NCBI GenBank assembly: GCA_021014325.1
Contig: CM037473.1
Coordinates: 15,066,696 to 15,130,695, forward strand
Length of the DNA stretch: 64,000 nt
Direction: 5' to 3'
From: Plazaster borealis
Taxonomy: Eukaryota > Echinodermata > Asteroidea > Forcipulatida > Labidiasteridae
The notes below the pieces were generated by a model. It saw nothing but the letters and a program-made list of their open reading frames with translations, was not told where the DNA came from and did no database searches. Numbering within the stretch: position 1 is the first letter of the stretch; each line of letters begins with the position of its first letter. A program made the translations under genes and the position numbers. Of the stretch, positions 34,001-60,959 are shown one piece after another.

Positions 34001-37000
34001 GGACTCTTTAAAATTAAGAATGGCCTCATGTGGTCAGTTAGAATGTCCTGCACTAAATCCATCAAACTCTGGCAAAACCTTGGAGAAGACTTTAAAGGAA
34101 TTAGGATTCAGTTTGAAAAATAAACATGATTGGTATGATTTAGGTTTTACCCTTGGCACTGTATAGGCCTACTCAGTACTTTCCCAAGTTCTGTGAAAAA
34201 ATCCACAGGCAAATCTCTCAAGTGGGATTCGAACCCACGACCTTTGCATTGCTAGAGCAGATGTCTAGACCACCGAGCTAGGCTATGTTAATATAAAAAA
34301 AATTATTTTTTTCACAGAACTGAATATACAGTGCTTAATACACATCCGTGTTAGGGTCAAAACAAAACTAAATTCTTTATCCCCGATGCAAAATTAACAT
34401 TTATATGATAGGTATGGTTGTGCCATATTTACTCAATCTAACTCTGCTCAAGCCTCAAGTTTCTTTTTGAACAGATCACACCTCCACTGTGGCATTTTAG
34501 AGCCTCATGAAAGGCAACATCCACGATTTCTTCTTTAAAAAGTTTTTTGGCATTGAGGACTACATCCCCTTCATCCCATCAAGGCTGAAGACCAACTTAC
34601 CCACGTGCCCCCGAGCCCCGTCCTGGTAAACTCTGTCTGGATGTCTCGTATAAAAGGCAAGTGAAGCATGCGGACAAATAGCAGCTGAACAATGCCCTGG
34701 AGACGGACGGAACTCACCTGATACAAATTAGAAAGCAATTATGATTTGATAATAGGATCTTACCGATGGCTTACATGTTGCCACCCTTACTCCCGTGGCC
34801 CACTTGTCTACAGGTGACCTCAGTCCTCCACTCTTATTGTCACTTCACACCAATGTGTTTGGACTAGATCAGCAGGTATGCCTGGCCCTGTGATAAGCAA
34901 TTGGTTATTTGGGCCTACAGTCCTCAATCCTCCTCAACAGACAACTTCATGAACAGTATTTGGGAGGATTTGGGAGAAAATGCCTTGTCACAAGGGGCAA
35001 TTTTGACAGACAACTTGGAGGCAACCAACTACATAGCATGCAAAAGGAACTCTTCAGTGGCACAAGAGACATTTTTCATACAGTGTCTTACAATCCCCAA
35101 GAAAATCAAATGTGAAAATTGAAATGTGAATGTTTTGCCTTCGTGGAGATTGCCTGGAACTGGTTGCCTGTAAATTGCCTCGTGTGACATGGCCCTTAGG
35201 GTTGTAAGGTAACTAACTATACACTTTTCATCAAAATTATCTTAATTTTATAAACCACTCTGCTTTGATTAAATACTCACCATGACATATCCCTTAGAAC
35301 ACACACATGATGATATGACCTCCGTCCAGGGGTCATCGCTCAGCGTACTCTGAATGACCTCATGGGGTTTTGAACTGACCTCTTGGAGACCGAAAGCATA
35401 AAGGTCAGGGGCATCACGAATATGCAGAAGGATGAGATCTTTAAGGAGTTCCTGAGGTGGTTCTAATGTGGCAACGTTATAAGTGCATACCACAATTCTG
35501 CAAACAACGAAAAACAACAAAAGTAACCAAAGAATGTAAGATATTACGCCAGGTTTAGAAGAGAACTTTCAGGCCTTTCTCAAGCTCATTCATGTACATG
35601 TAGCTCGTGGTGTCATTCTTTGTTTTGAAAATGTATATTCCAAGGATAGTTGGGCAGAGATGATTCTCACACCGTACTGAAAAAATGTCTGGTCAAAGAT
35701 TGCCTGAATTTCTCAGGCCTCTTGATCTTCATGCTAGTCTCAGAGAGAAAATTCCAAAGTCTGGTGTAGTATGGTGTGAAGGATCGCTGATGATTTGCAG
35801 TTCTGGATGAAACCTGTCCTTTTGGTCTAATCAAGGGATGATAATCAGAACGTGTCGATCTCGTGGGTCGATGGAAGCACTCTTTGTTCAGGATGGTGCT
35901 GATCCCAAGGATGGGACATTTTCCATGAGCTGCCTGGTGTATGATGGACAGGCCAGTGTCAACATCATGACAGAGTTGTGAAGATCATAAACCTCTGGTC
36001 CCAAAGTAGATTTAATGTGTAATTGGAGATGGGACAGGTCTATGCAGTTCAACAAAATTGATCAAAACATACAATGCTATTGCTTCTGCTTCTACAACTA
36101 TGGTTGTACTCGGCAATGTCTGTAAGTCAAGACTCAGGATATTATAAGAAATGCCAAGTAGCAATTAAAGTTAAGTATCTTGCTCAAGGACACACGGGAA
36201 GGTTAATTTGGGAGGCTATCCTTACTTGCAGCTGAGAAGCTGAATTGCAAAGGATGCACGGCTACAACTTGCTTGAGAAGCAGGCATGCCAGGGCGCCTT
36301 TGGCAGCCAGCCACATCAACCCATATGAGCACGGAGCACAGCCAGAGATCGAAAGTCATGATTTTTTCGGGAGGGAGGAATACCGGAGGGCCCAGAGAAA
36401 AACCCTTGTGGCATAGGAGAGAACCAACGCACAACTCTACTCATGACCTTTATAGCCGAGAATCGAACCAGGGCCACAGTGGTGAGACGCGAGCGCTTTA
36501 CGGACTAGCCATCCAAGCCACCCTTACCATTACAACCAGCATCGAACCCACACTCCAATGACTCGATCAGAACCCGCATTTGATGTGCTAGTCTATTCGG
36601 CCATGACACGCGTTAGTGTTATTCGATGCCAATATTGCAATAAATATGACTAAATCTTTGTTGCATGTTGTGTTTATTGAAAACTGAAGGACTAATTTGC
36701 TCTTCCTAATATTAATAAAACCAATGATGTATCATCATGAGCATACGTTCATTTATTTACAATATATGTCAATCATATTTGTTTTAAATATGCCTTGCCC
36801 GCCCTCAGCATGTTGAGTTGAATGATAAATTATTAATAATATTATTAATAATAATAAACAGGCTTGCCTTTAGTTTTATAAAGTCCACACAATTTTAAAT
36901 AAATAGTAATGATATTTGGAGACTGAGTAATCTGAACAGAATTATCGCTGACACCAAGTTGTGGGATCCACATATACGTAAGCTTGGGATTCATAAATTT

Positions 37001-37138
37001 CATTAAGTAACGTCACTCAGGAGATATGTAAAGGGGTGGGGCCTAAAAAATTAATGCTTTTAACTTTGGTAAACATCACGATCATCACAACTTTCACTTT
37101 CAGAATCACAACATTATTTGTTACCTTAACTCTGCCAT
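28013..37138 (-). CDS. INPP5K: Inositol polyphosphate 5-phosphatase with SKICH domain (INPP5K-type), 8 coding exons, 424 aa
   Basis: Exons in transcript order: 37125-37138, 35281-35497, 34601-34717, 33216-33391, 31781-32002, 29886-30051, 28721-28858, 28013-28237. Phases agree at all junctions. Exon 1 gives only MAEL plus two bases of an Arg codon. The catalytic domain shows NVA at residue 12, GLQEV at 41-45 (Mg-binding Glu44), NKG at 118, NSHLAAH at 137-143, WFGDLNYR at 179-186, PAWTDRVLW at 255-263 and SDHKPV at 292-297, the hallmark motifs of type II 5-phosphatases. The C-terminal exons form a SKICH domain (..DWVGLYK|VGFQ..YVTYVWA..YVLCYYS). This family removes the 5-phosphate from PI(4,5)P2 and PI(3,4,5)P3; vertebrate INPP5K acts at the ER and plasma membrane. 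The short N-terminus and total length favour INPP5K over INPP5J. A strong donor (TTCAGA|GTGAGT) lies 13 codons before the stop, so an alternative 3' end is possible. Confidence 0.92.
28268..28590. repeat. Palindromic family A, rearranged double copy
   Basis: Starts GGGCCCAATTTCATAAAGCA just upstream of the last INPP5K exon. A second, diverged unit with GCTGAAGCTGTTGAGCATAA and TTTGGCTGGTAACCCAC follows. Confidence 0.65.
29657..29826 (+). mobile_element. tRNA-derived SINE, family S1, truncated
   Basis: Head ATGGCAGAGTGGTCTAGTAC, B box GGGTTCGGGTCCTGGTCGTA, then GTCCTTGAGCAAGACACTTA. It ends before the microsatellite tail. Lies antisense in INPP5K intron 6. Confidence 0.7.
30345..30710 (+). 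mobile_element. tRNA-derived SINE, family S1
   Basis: Head GCTTGTTGTGGCCGAAAGGT, B box GGGTTCGAGTCCCAGTCTTG, body AAAGAACCCAGTTACACTTA and tail ATAATGCGCTTTATAAGAAC. A segment after the B box is deleted relative to the copy at 31339. Confidence 0.75.
30957..31326 (+). repeat. Tandem array of repeat family J
   Basis: Two units of about 155 bp plus a partial third. Each contains AAATAAAAATGGCCTTGCCC, then an AAATTC(A/C)AG.CCTG..GATC block and (A/T)TAAAGATTCTCCAA. The units have drifted 10-20 percent. It ends 12 bp before a SINE. Confidence 0.75.
31339..31753 (+). mobile_element. tRNA-derived SINE, family S1, full length
   Basis: The best copy here, about 415 bp: head GTGTCGTGGCCGAGCGGATA, B box GTGGGTTCGAGTCCCAGTCG, body GTCCTTCGGATGGGACATAA and AGAAGGGGTTCGCCCCGGTG, ending in an (ATT)n tail. 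A near-identical copy lies at 54396-54818 in the opposite orientation. The head resembles a Leu/Ser class tRNA but lacks an intact cloverleaf. Confidence 0.88.
32029..32224. repeat. Palindromic family A
   Basis: Runs GGGCCCAATTTTAGAGAG to CTATGAAATTGGGCCC, starting only about 26 bp from the acceptor of INPP5K exon 5 (32002). Confidence 0.85.
32325..32460 (+). repeat. Dispersed repeat family H
   Basis: Contains AAAATAGTTAATGGCCTGAC followed by GTTTCGACCCTAGCAGAGTC, found again nearly unchanged at 60895-60955 and diverged at 33040-33115. Possibly the end of a larger transposon; type not determined. A (GA)n run follows at 32470-32485. Confidence 0.65.
32500..33030. other. INPP5K intron sequence, mostly unassigned
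   Basis: Mostly unique-looking intron. The part from about 32880 is a diverged family G relative ending GTGACGTCATATGCAATGGG. Confidence 0.45.
33511..33954 (+). other. 147-codon open frame antisense in INPP5K intron 3, status unknown
   Basis: An intact ATG-to-stop frame on the opposite strand to INPP5K. The translation is not low-complexity and includes ..EIGPLLDEKVLNLRQFLQW.. and ..VWRGLLRHYVHSIRDNLRHLG... I recognise no domain. It is preceded at 33461-33520 by a direct duplication of about 29 bp (CATACCTCACTATGCCACAC). It could be a fragment of a transposon ORF or chance. Confidence 0.2.
34175..34400 (-). mobile_element. tRNA-derived SINE, family S3
   Basis: On the minus strand: head TAGCTCGGTGGTCTAGACAT, B box GTGGGTTCGAATCCCACTTG, then TGTGGATTTTTTCACAGAAC. 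It matches 27115-27290. Confidence 0.75.
34780..34960. repeat. Dispersed repeat family I
   Basis: Shares GGCCCACTTGTCTACAGGTGA, TGCCTGGCCCTGTGATAAGC and CAGTCCTCAATCCTCCTC with 6828-6975. Confidence 0.55.
35667..35988 (-). pseudogene. C-terminal remnant of a non-LTR retrotransposon ORF
   Basis: On the minus strand about 106 codons are open up to a stop: ..SDYHPLIRPKGQ.., RSFTPYYTRLWNFLSE.., RPEKFRQSLTRHFF... The F.P...RLWN.L motif followed by F...L is the usual extreme C-terminus of jockey/CR1-like reverse-transcriptase ORFs. Everything upstream is missing, as is usual for 5'-truncated insertions. It lies in INPP5K intron 1, in the same orientation as the gene. Confidence 0.65.
36165..36525 (-). 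mobile_element. tRNA-derived SINE-like element, family S4
   Basis: On the minus strand: GGCTTGGATGGCTAGTCCGT, B box CTGGTTCGATTCTCGGCTAT and, further on, GGTTTTTCTCTGGGCCCTCC. The last motif resembles the GGGTTTTCCCTGG blocks of the elements at 44800 and 48125. Confidence 0.55.
36610..37124. other. INPP5K intron 1, promoter-proximal part
   Basis: AT-rich with (AAT)n-like runs near 36827-36860. No gene or repeat family recognised. Confidence 0.5.
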
Positions 37139-37454
37139 AATGAAAACGGTACACTGTCACTCTATAACTGGACGACCAAAACATATGCAAAAGTCACACG
37201 GATCGGAGAGTACACGAGCAGGAAAATCCACTGATCCAGAGCAGGCACTCTGGCAGTTTTTTGTTTGTTTTGGTGGTTGGTTTTGGGGTTGTGTCCAAAT
37301 GATCATCTTAGCTAGCGCCCTCAATTGTTCCGATGTGAGTCGGGTCTAAAGTGAACGCGCACGGGCGAAAAGAGACTACTCTTCTGAGTGCTGCACTGCA
37401 TCACATGCCGGACGTCATTTCTTTGCCTCTAGCTCCCCGTCGAAACTCATAAAA
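37139..37454. promoter_or_regulatory. Shared upstream region of INPP5K and HPD (putative bidirectional promoter)
   Basis: Only 316 bp separate the INPP5K start codon (37138, minus) from the HPD start codon (37455, plus), so both 5' untranslated regions and core promoters must fit here or in upstream introns. No clear TATA box was found. The right half is richer in CG dinucleotides (around 37340-37440, with GTGAACGCGCACGGGCGAAA and GCCGGACGTC, the latter containing a CRE-like GACGTCA). Promoter activity is inferred from position. Confidence 0.6.
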
Positions 37455-53033
<15,579 letters not shown>

Positions 53034-54395
53034 GTTCTTCTGGCCTACAAGGATATATTCTGTCATCAGCAATTGCAGAAAAGTAAAATCCTTCCTTTCC
53101 CTGTGTTACTTTTCTCACTCAAGTTTTGTCCCCTCCAACTTGTACCCTCCTGAAAGATTTTTCCCCTGTCCTAAATTTGCTGTGAGATGTTGAACCTTCA
53201 GAGACCATAGTGGCTACAACTGGGTTGAAATGATTTTAGCGGCAGACACCCATAACATCTGACCCATTGCTCTTTAGAGAAGTTCATGTATGTCTTGTGA
53301 TGAATTCAATATTTTCCATGAACAATTTTATGAAAATAAGACTTTGCTGTGTTTTTTTGTGTTGTTGTTGTTGTTTTTTTTTTTTTTTTTTTTTGGGGGG
53401 GGTATGCTTATTGAATAGATTTTTTGCATATGACATCACATGGTCAAACAGCTGCCTCCATGAGGTCAAAGGAAGACGTATCATTGGCTTTGAGTGGTCT
53501 GTGCCGCATCCACAAATTTGCATTTCCATTGTGCAAGGACGTCACATGTGGCTACTGACTGCCCACGGTCTGCCATTTCGGGAGTCGATTCTCACGTAAA
53601 GATACGGTGAGCATGTAAACGCGTGCACACCGCCCAAAATGAGCACTTACACACTGACGACACAGTGTAACACAAATGGAAACTGACTCCCAAAATGGTG
53701 CAAAAGAGTCTAAAGACTGTGCAAGTCTCGCGCGTATTGGAACGAGAAAACACGTCAAACGAAGAAAAAGAAAATATCTGAAATCAAATCTTTGTTTTAA
53801 ATTATATCTAATGACAAAATCCGATCAACAAAAATACTTATTACATGTTTATAAAATCAATTTTAGTTTTTATAATTAATACACAAATAATGTTTTAATT
53901 ATTATGGAAGCAAAATTAAAACTCTGGGACAAGGATGCTTATTTGATCTTAACTTTTCAGAAACCACTTACGTTGATTCGCGATGGTCACACAAGCGTAA
54001 AAATTAACGCTTGATGACGTTTATAGAGGACGCTGATGCCTCAACAACCATAGACTGCAACGAAAAGGCTTCGCGTTCCAATTACAGCATCTGGCGATTA
54101 TCATTGCGTATCCAAAACAAGCATTTACATAAGTTTTGTGATCGGAGTGAGCACAAAATTCTTAATTTTTTGCACCAACCGGAAGCTGAGGTCAAGTTTA
54201 ATTCTCAGGTTTTCTTCGTTATATTGTTGAATTGATTTTACTTTCATTTTTTTTGTTCACTAAGTATTACATTCCCAACAACATATATATTTTTCATGGT
54301 CATAAACCACGTTAAACTCAAATAATTGACAAAACAAAATCTTGCCCACGTAAATCTCCATATGGTTGGGACCACAATGGTCCCGGAAGTTCAAA
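53034..54395. other. HPD 3' flank, includes a family G relative
   Basis: The HPD 3' untranslated region begins here; no clear AATAAA was found close to the stop. A T-run and G-run lie at 53377-53402. From about 53415 to 53700, TTTGCATATGACATCACATG and paired GACTCCCAAAATGG / CCATTTCGGGAGTCGA blocks mark a family G-like palindromic element. Confidence 0.5.
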
Positions 54396-54818
54396 TATAA
54401 TAATAATAATAATAATAATACGCAGTTCTTATATAGCGCTTTATACTCCTGATGGGTGTCTCAAAGCGCTCAGTATTTTTCCTGCAAGGTAAGTGGAGTT
54501 ACGTGTTGAAGTATGAGACCTATTCCTTTACATAGCACCATGTAATGGTTTACAAGGTGCTGTGGCGCAATATGCAGCCAATCAAACCAGGAACACCGGG
54601 GCAAACCCCTTCTCTTTACGATAAGTGCACTGGGTTCTTTTACGTGCATTACACAACACACGGGACCTACGGCTTAACGTCCCATCCGAAGGACGAAGCA
54701 TGTGGTCAAGTGTCTTGCTTAAGGACACAAGTGTCACCACCGGGATTCGAACCCACACTCCGCTGATCAGAAACACCAGAGCTTGAGTTCGGTGTTCTTA
54801 TCCGCTCGGCCACGACAC
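54396..54818 (-). mobile_element. tRNA-derived SINE, family S1, full length
   Basis: Near-identical in reverse to 31339-31753: AGAAGGGGTTTGCCCCGGTG and GTCCTTCGGATGGGACGTTA in the body, GAGTGTCGTGGCCGAGCGGA at the head and an (ATT)n tail at 54396-54420. Confidence 0.88.
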
Positions 54819-54819
54819 T

Positions 54820-56250
54820 CCACAAATATGCGCAAGACTTGCACAGTCTATTGTTGTGATGAAGTCAGATTAGTTGGGTCAATACAACATCAGTCGTTCC
54901 TTGGCCTATGTCTTGGGGGGAAAGTGGTCTCTTAAGGGTAAAACAGCTACAATTATCTATTATTTTATTCATTTGATATTATCTTTCTGAAATGCAGCAT
55001 TCATCTAAGATATTCTATCTTATACATTTAGTATTTTTGTGTGTTTTTTCGGTTTTTAAGAAAAACCTTTCTTTTATTGTCTGCTAACTTATTATTTTGC
55101 CACAGTTTTTATGGACAGCCAGAAAGCATTGCTAAGCATTTTTCCCTTTTGGATAACCACTTCCTGATCACATAGAAAATATTCCTACAATGGTGAATCA
55201 GCCAAAAGGTAACGATAATGCTGTGCTGCATTCATGAACTTTATTTCTCAGTACAGACTTCTCTCACATGTAACTGTACGTGTGGTGATTAGGTACAGAG
55301 CACGGATTAACGATTAATAAACCTTGGCGGGATTTGATACTGTGGACGAAGAAATTGGCACTAACTTTGCAAAATATCTATAGTTGAAATCATGAAGCTA
55401 GCAAACGCTTATTTACCACAACAGCGCCCTCAATAGATGTAACGAATTTCTTTGAGTTTGGCCGTAACAAATGGTTTTGGAAAATGGAACGTTGAAATAT
55501 TAACCCCACTATGGCTAAACGATCTTGCTTCCCTTACTTGATCTTAACTCTTTGCATGAAAAACTCTGCTCGCATCAGAATATGCGAGCATGGTGGTTGG
55601 CAACCGTTCGAAACAACCCAAATACAGCTTTTGTTGTTTAATGATTGTGTACATATTTTTACCTTTTTGCTCATTTTGAAGTATTTTCCCGCAAAACTAT
55701 TTAAATGTATGATTTGACGAGAAGTGTCTCAGAGATGTTTATTGTTCTGTATATCATCCCAATATCCCCTGGGTCTCATCTAAGATTGTGAAAAGTGGCA
55801 GTCCATATGCCCCCCCCCCCCCTTGAAGGTCTTAAGGTCAGGTGGGAAGTCAAATTAATTCCCTTTCGAAACTCACTGGAAATCAGCACTTTGTGTACCA
55901 TGTTTCTCTCTCCTTCTTCCCCCCAATGTTTTTTCGAAATACTGGTTAAACATTTCAAATTGTAAAAGTTTGAATTTGTTTTTTGTGGAATTTTGTCAGA
56001 AACTGTCCTGCTGAATGGCCGGACAGCTTTCTAACGCTTGTGTAAAATCCTTTCTAGGCAGTCCAATTGACATATGGACAGCTTGCTACAGTAGAGACAA
56101 TGTTTCTCCACTCCCACCCTTTAAATTTAATATGGAATGATGACAAAAAATGTATTTTAATTTAGCAAACATTGTATGATGTCATTTTAGAATGACAGAT
56201 TAGTCTTCCTCCCAATACACAGTATTCAATAAATAATGAATCATTTGGTG
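54820..56250. other. Intergenic stretch, no gene recognised
   Basis: Only short, unsupported frames. A C-run is present at 55810-55822. Confidence 0.45.
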
Positions 56251-56253
56251 TTG

Positions 56254-56490
56254 AACCAAGAAAAATTTACCAGAGCGGGACTTGAACCTGCGACCTTCAG
56301 ATTAATGTGCTGGTGCTCTACCAACTGAGCTAGCTAGCCCTAATGTTGGCGGTCTCCCTAGTTTGTCAATGTCTTTGTTCAGGGTTATGTTAATCCGGAG
56401 GTCGCAGGTTCAAGTCCAGCTCTAGTCAATTTGTTTTGTTCAACCTAAAATTATTTAAAATGTACCCAGTCAGTTTCCCTTGTTGTTTAT
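56254..56490. mobile_element. Pair of inverted SINE S2 copies
   Basis: A minus-strand head (56254-56385, GCTCAGTTGGTAGAGCACCA reversed) is followed by a plus-strand 3' half (56390-56490, CCGGAGGTCGCAGGTTCAAG). The same inverted pairing occurs at 45865-46275, so it is probably a fixed compound element and not two independent insertions. Confidence 0.7.
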
Positions 56491-56745
56491 TACTGGATTA
56501 ATATTAGAATAATGACCTCTAATAGTACAACAGTTACAAACACTCCTATACCTCTGTGGACGAACAAAACCTTCATCGTCAACCTTACCATAGCTCTATC
56601 TCACACCTTCCCATCTTAGACTTTGGAAGTATGTCTTAGGCAGTACAAGGAATTGATTACAGCTATTTGTTATGATAATGTTATGCATAGATATAAAAAT
56701 TAAAACATTAGTGTGATGGTAAAATCTCCCAATGACACTTTGGTT

Positions 56746-57095
56746 AAAGGGTCTGTATACGTTTGTTAATGACTCTAAATTTAATGGCAATAAAAACTTA
56801 CTTGGTAAGAAGAACAGCAGCTTTGGATAGTATAATGCATTTTGAGAAACTTTTCACTTAGAAGTACTGAGTTTATGGAAAAAGATATCACTTTTTATCC
56901 CCCAAAATTTGAATCTGAGAAGCATTACTGACAGTAACGTTTCTCAGATTGTGTATTCCAATTGCAGATTATTCTTCCTACGTGGACATAACCGCTCCAG
57001 ATTTTCGGCAATATCTCAAAAACGCTACCACCTTTTGAAATGAAATTTTCACAGGTTAATTTTATGGTCTACAACTATAGGATTGAAACAACCGA
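56746..57095. mobile_element. MITE family C, copy 4, right end lost
   Basis: Left end AAAGGGTCTGTATACGTTTG and central hairpin are intact. It breaks off after GGATTGAAACAACCGATGG, before the terminal repeat. Confidence 0.85.
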
Positions 57096-57099
57096 TGGT

Positions 57100-59260
57100 A
57101 AGGCCTGATACTTCATTAAGTTTTTTACTACCATGTTCCCATGAGTATTGTATTAATTAAGATCAACTTATTATGTATGCAAATTATTCTAAGTGTAAAC
57201 AAATAAGGGTTGTGTAACAAAAATCTAGAGTGTTGAAGGATAGGGTATCGAATTAAAGCTCATGGCCCACTGAGTGTGAATATTGCTTCAAGATTTTCTG
57301 AGGAATATTCAGTAGGACTTGTAGCCATCGAAACATGAAGTGTTTATGGTTGGCTGATGACGTCGGCTTGTGGGGAAAGCTGAGAGTTTGGACGCCCCTC
57401 TTTATATCGGCCTGTGGCAGGCAAAGAGTTAATGTGTACAATGTATCCATGCCCCTGGTCTCTGACTTGGTGTCCCTGGAAATGTTTCAGTTGAACTTAA
57501 CATATCCCCTCTTAAAGAGGTGCCTATTTGGTAAATAAAAAGGGCCTATCCCTTAAACATTACCAACTATCGGTCCTGTGACAATTCCCTTACATTCATT
57601 GTCGTAATTCTTCAAATACTGAGATATAAACAGGGTAACGTTTTGGTTTTTAAACGATCAATGAACTGAACTACAATGTTTAACTATTTTTAACCATGTT
57701 TAACCATTCTTATTGGTTTGGGAATTAATAATTTAGAGCATTCATACTTGTTATACCATTAGTGTGTTATGACAGTCCTTATTGGAAAGAAAAATATTAA
57801 TTATTTTGATTAATTTGAATGTCGGCTGGCTGAGAATAAGACATTTAGTATCCCTGTATGGTTTCTATTCAAAAGTAGGAACAACAATAAAAACACAAGT
57901 AAACAATGTTCAAGGTTAGGGGAAAATGACCATGGGGAAAAAATAAATGTGTATTTTTTTTTCCGAAAGCCTACTTCTTATAAAGATGGTAATGGTAGGA
58001 AGCATCATGCGAAATTATTTTGTCTGAAGTGCCCCCGTTGATTAGAAACAAATAAAGGTATGACGAAAAATTTGAATTTCCAAAGATCCAAGTTCAGTTC
58101 AAATTGCTGTGGTGTCAGTTTGTGAGATATAGTTGGTACTCGCTGTCACCTCACTAAAAAACAGGGATGGATTCTACATTCTTGATGAAAATAATGTGAC
58201 AGTTGTTTGCTGTTTTCTCAACAAGTAGACACTGTATTCAGCTGGAAATTTCACAGATGACTTTTATTGTATCTTTATTGATAATTTGGCCTACAAATTA
58301 GTATTATGTTGACAAAATCCAATCTGTACCATATACCTTTAATGTTTCCAGAACAAAAATCCATATACTATCTAGAACTTGTATTTGGATCTCCACTTAA
58401 AATTCCAAGTAGGCTACTTTTTCATAATTGGTCCATTATTTAAGAATGGGCCATAAATTTTCTCTTGCCAAAAGTCAAAGCTGAATCCTTAGCCAAAGCC
58501 AAAACATCATTAACCAAAATGTGTGGAAACTATTCAAGGATTTTGAATTCTGGGACTGTTATTCCTATACCATTCCTGATATGATGTTTTAATAACAACG
58601 GTAAACTTTGTTAAGCTGGGCAATCCAGTGTGGTCCCCTGTTAGATTGTGGCTATTATTATGCCTGATATAAGGGCAGACGGTATCCCCTCCCCCAATGT
58701 TCCCATACTCTAACACACTACTTTCCTCTGGTACAGAAGTACCCCCCCCCCTAAAATCATCTGAAGAATTCCTGAGATTCCAAGAACACAATGAAGATAC
58801 AATGGTGTGGGTACACATGCCCCATGTTGAGCACGAACTGAGTATTTCGAAGACCAATCGATTTTTATTCTGTATTTAATAGTTGGGTAAAGTCAAGTTT
58901 ATTCAAAGTTTTATGGTGTATTATTCTCTCTTCGTTTACTCAGAATTCAAAAGTGATACTCTTTTTAAATTTGAAACTGCGAGGCGCAAAAATATTACAT
59001 AATATAATTATAAATCCTTTCATGAGTCTATTTTGCAATAGTGTGCTCCGATTTTTGAGTATTGAAAGGTTAGTTTAAAAAGAGTGACTGTTCAATTTAA
59101 ATAATATTGTATTATTATATTTGTATGTGCACGGTAATGGGAAAATGGCATGTGGGTGTTTTCTCTGCCAATTGTCAACACCACGAGTAGAGGATCGGTG
59201 TTAAATAAAGTACCATTTGACACTTATCTACCTTCCAATGCAGTGGTTGTTATAGATTGT
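57100..59260. other. Intergenic stretch of 2.2 kb, no gene recognised
   Basis: AT-rich, with C-runs near 58741-58751. Frames at 57335-57538 and 58534-58879 have no splice, family or compositional support. No repeat shared with other parts of the window was found. Confidence 0.45.
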
Positions 59261-59263
59261 CTT

Positions 59264-60140
59264 TTACATTTATGATGATAACCCTTCCCCAGATAGCTAG
59301 ACTAAGGGGTTCCTTACAAATTCAAATGAAAGGGAAATCGCCATGAAAACTGTTCGGAACACAATGGAACAGGTCTTAATGGTCTTTATACGTTTGGTAA
59401 TGACTCTGAAAGTGAATGGCAATAAAAACTTACTTGGTAAGAAGTACAGCAGCTTTGGATAGTATTATGCATTTTGAGAAACTTTTCAGTTAGAAGTACT
59501 GCGGTTATGGAAAAATATATCACTTTTATCCCCCAAAAATTGAATCTGAGAAGCGTTACTGACAGTAACGTTTCTCAGATTTGTGTATTCCAATTGCAGA
59601 TTACTCTTCCTGCGTGGACATAACTGCTCCAGATTTTCGGCAATATCTCAAAAACGCTACCACCTTTTGAAATAAGATTTTCACATGTTAGCTTATGGTA
59701 TCTACAACTATATAGGATTGAAACAAACAGTCGGTTCCAATATTATCAATCGTATATATACAATCCCTTTAAATATAATATCAAAATGATAGCATTATCC
59801 TCGTTTTTGCTGTTTTCACAATTTATTTAATATTTACATTTATATTTTATGCAACCCTTCCTTAGATGGCTAGACTAAAGTGGTTCCGTACAAATTCAGA
59901 GGAAAGGAAAAACGCAATGAAAACCGTTTCGGAGCACAATGGAATAGGTCTTATATAATAATATCAAAATGCTATAGCATTATGCTCGTGTTTGCTGTTT
60001 TCACAACTTATTGAATGTTTACATTTATATTGGATGAAACCCTTCCCTAAATTGCTAGACTTAGGGGTTCCTTACAAATTCAGAGGAAAAGAAAAACGCA
60101 ACGAAAACAGGTCCGGAACACAATGGAACAGGTCTTATAT
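59264..60140. repeat. 185-bp tandem repeat, three units, interrupted by a MITE
   Basis: Each unit ends ..CACAATGGAA(C/T)AGGTCTTA and contains ACCCTTCC, GCTAGACT and AAAACGCAA(T/C)GAAAAC-type blocks. A first partial unit (59264-59377) is followed by a family C MITE (59378-59772), then two units at 59773-59955 and 59956-60140. A fragment (GTGTTTGCTGTTTTCACAAC) recurs near 60653. Confidence 0.75.
59378..59772. mobile_element. MITE family C, copy 5, nested in a tandem repeat
   Basis: Body and hairpin (AATCTGAGAAGCGTTACTG / CAGTAACGTTTCTCAGATT) are intact. The ends have decayed a little (GGTCTTTATACGTTTGGTAA; ATACAATCCCTTTAAA). Confidence 0.85.
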
Positions 60141-60890
60141 AATTATCATCATTATTATTATTTTTTATTCGGCCGCCGGAATATGCAACAATCATACAGA
60201 AATACATGAGAGTGAACGGATAATTCAATATAGAATAGGATAGGTAACAGGATGTTTAGTTTATAAATTAACAGACTGAAATTAATAAATGGATTTAAAA
60301 AGCAGGAGTAAGGGGATGGGAGAGAAGAGAATGGGTATGGGTGTAGAGAGCAAACATTGAAAGTCAAAGTAACAAATAATAAAGCAGCAATTGAACATGA
60401 TGGGCTAATAATTAAAGGTAACATTAATCGTAAAGGCGAGAAAGAAACAGAACAAAACAAACAATTCATTCTAATATGGCCAGGATTAATAAAAGCGAAC
60501 CTAATCACTGTGAATCGAGAGCCTACAATCTTAAGATGGAACACTATAAAAAATAAAAATCTGTAAAAAGAAATAAGGGGCTAATCAATATATATATAAT
60601 ATAAGAAGAATAAACATTACCGTAATAATATCCTATACTATAGCAGTATGCTTGTGTTTGCTGTTTTCACAACTTATTTAATGTGAATATGTATCCTGCC
60701 ATATTTTTTTTAGCACTTGTTTGTTGCTCAACATTATTGCGTACAAGGACTCTGCGGGCCGGAAAACAACCCTGTAACAAATAAAATTAAATTAAAAACA
60801 TTTCTGAAATGACATTGCGTACAACTCATTTTTATTTTATTTGAGAAAATATAATTAGCTGTTGAAAACTGCTTACCAGCCAAAAGGACC
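60141..60890. other. Intergenic stretch, no gene recognised
   Basis: Purine-rich segment (60280-60600) with overlapping frames on both strands but no recognised family. Possibly part of an unidentified transposon. Confidence 0.4.
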
Positions 60891-60894
60891 TATG

Positions 60895-60955
60895 GTATAA
60901 ATGCAAAAAATAGTTAATGGCCTGACGTTTCGACCCTAGCAGAGTCTTTCTCGAT
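60895..60955 (+). repeat. Dispersed repeat family H
   Basis: ATAAATGCAAAAAATAGTTA, ATGGCCTGACGTTTCGACCC and TAGCAGAGTCTTTCTCGA are identical to 32335-32380. Confidence 0.75.
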
Positions 60956-60959
60956 AGTT

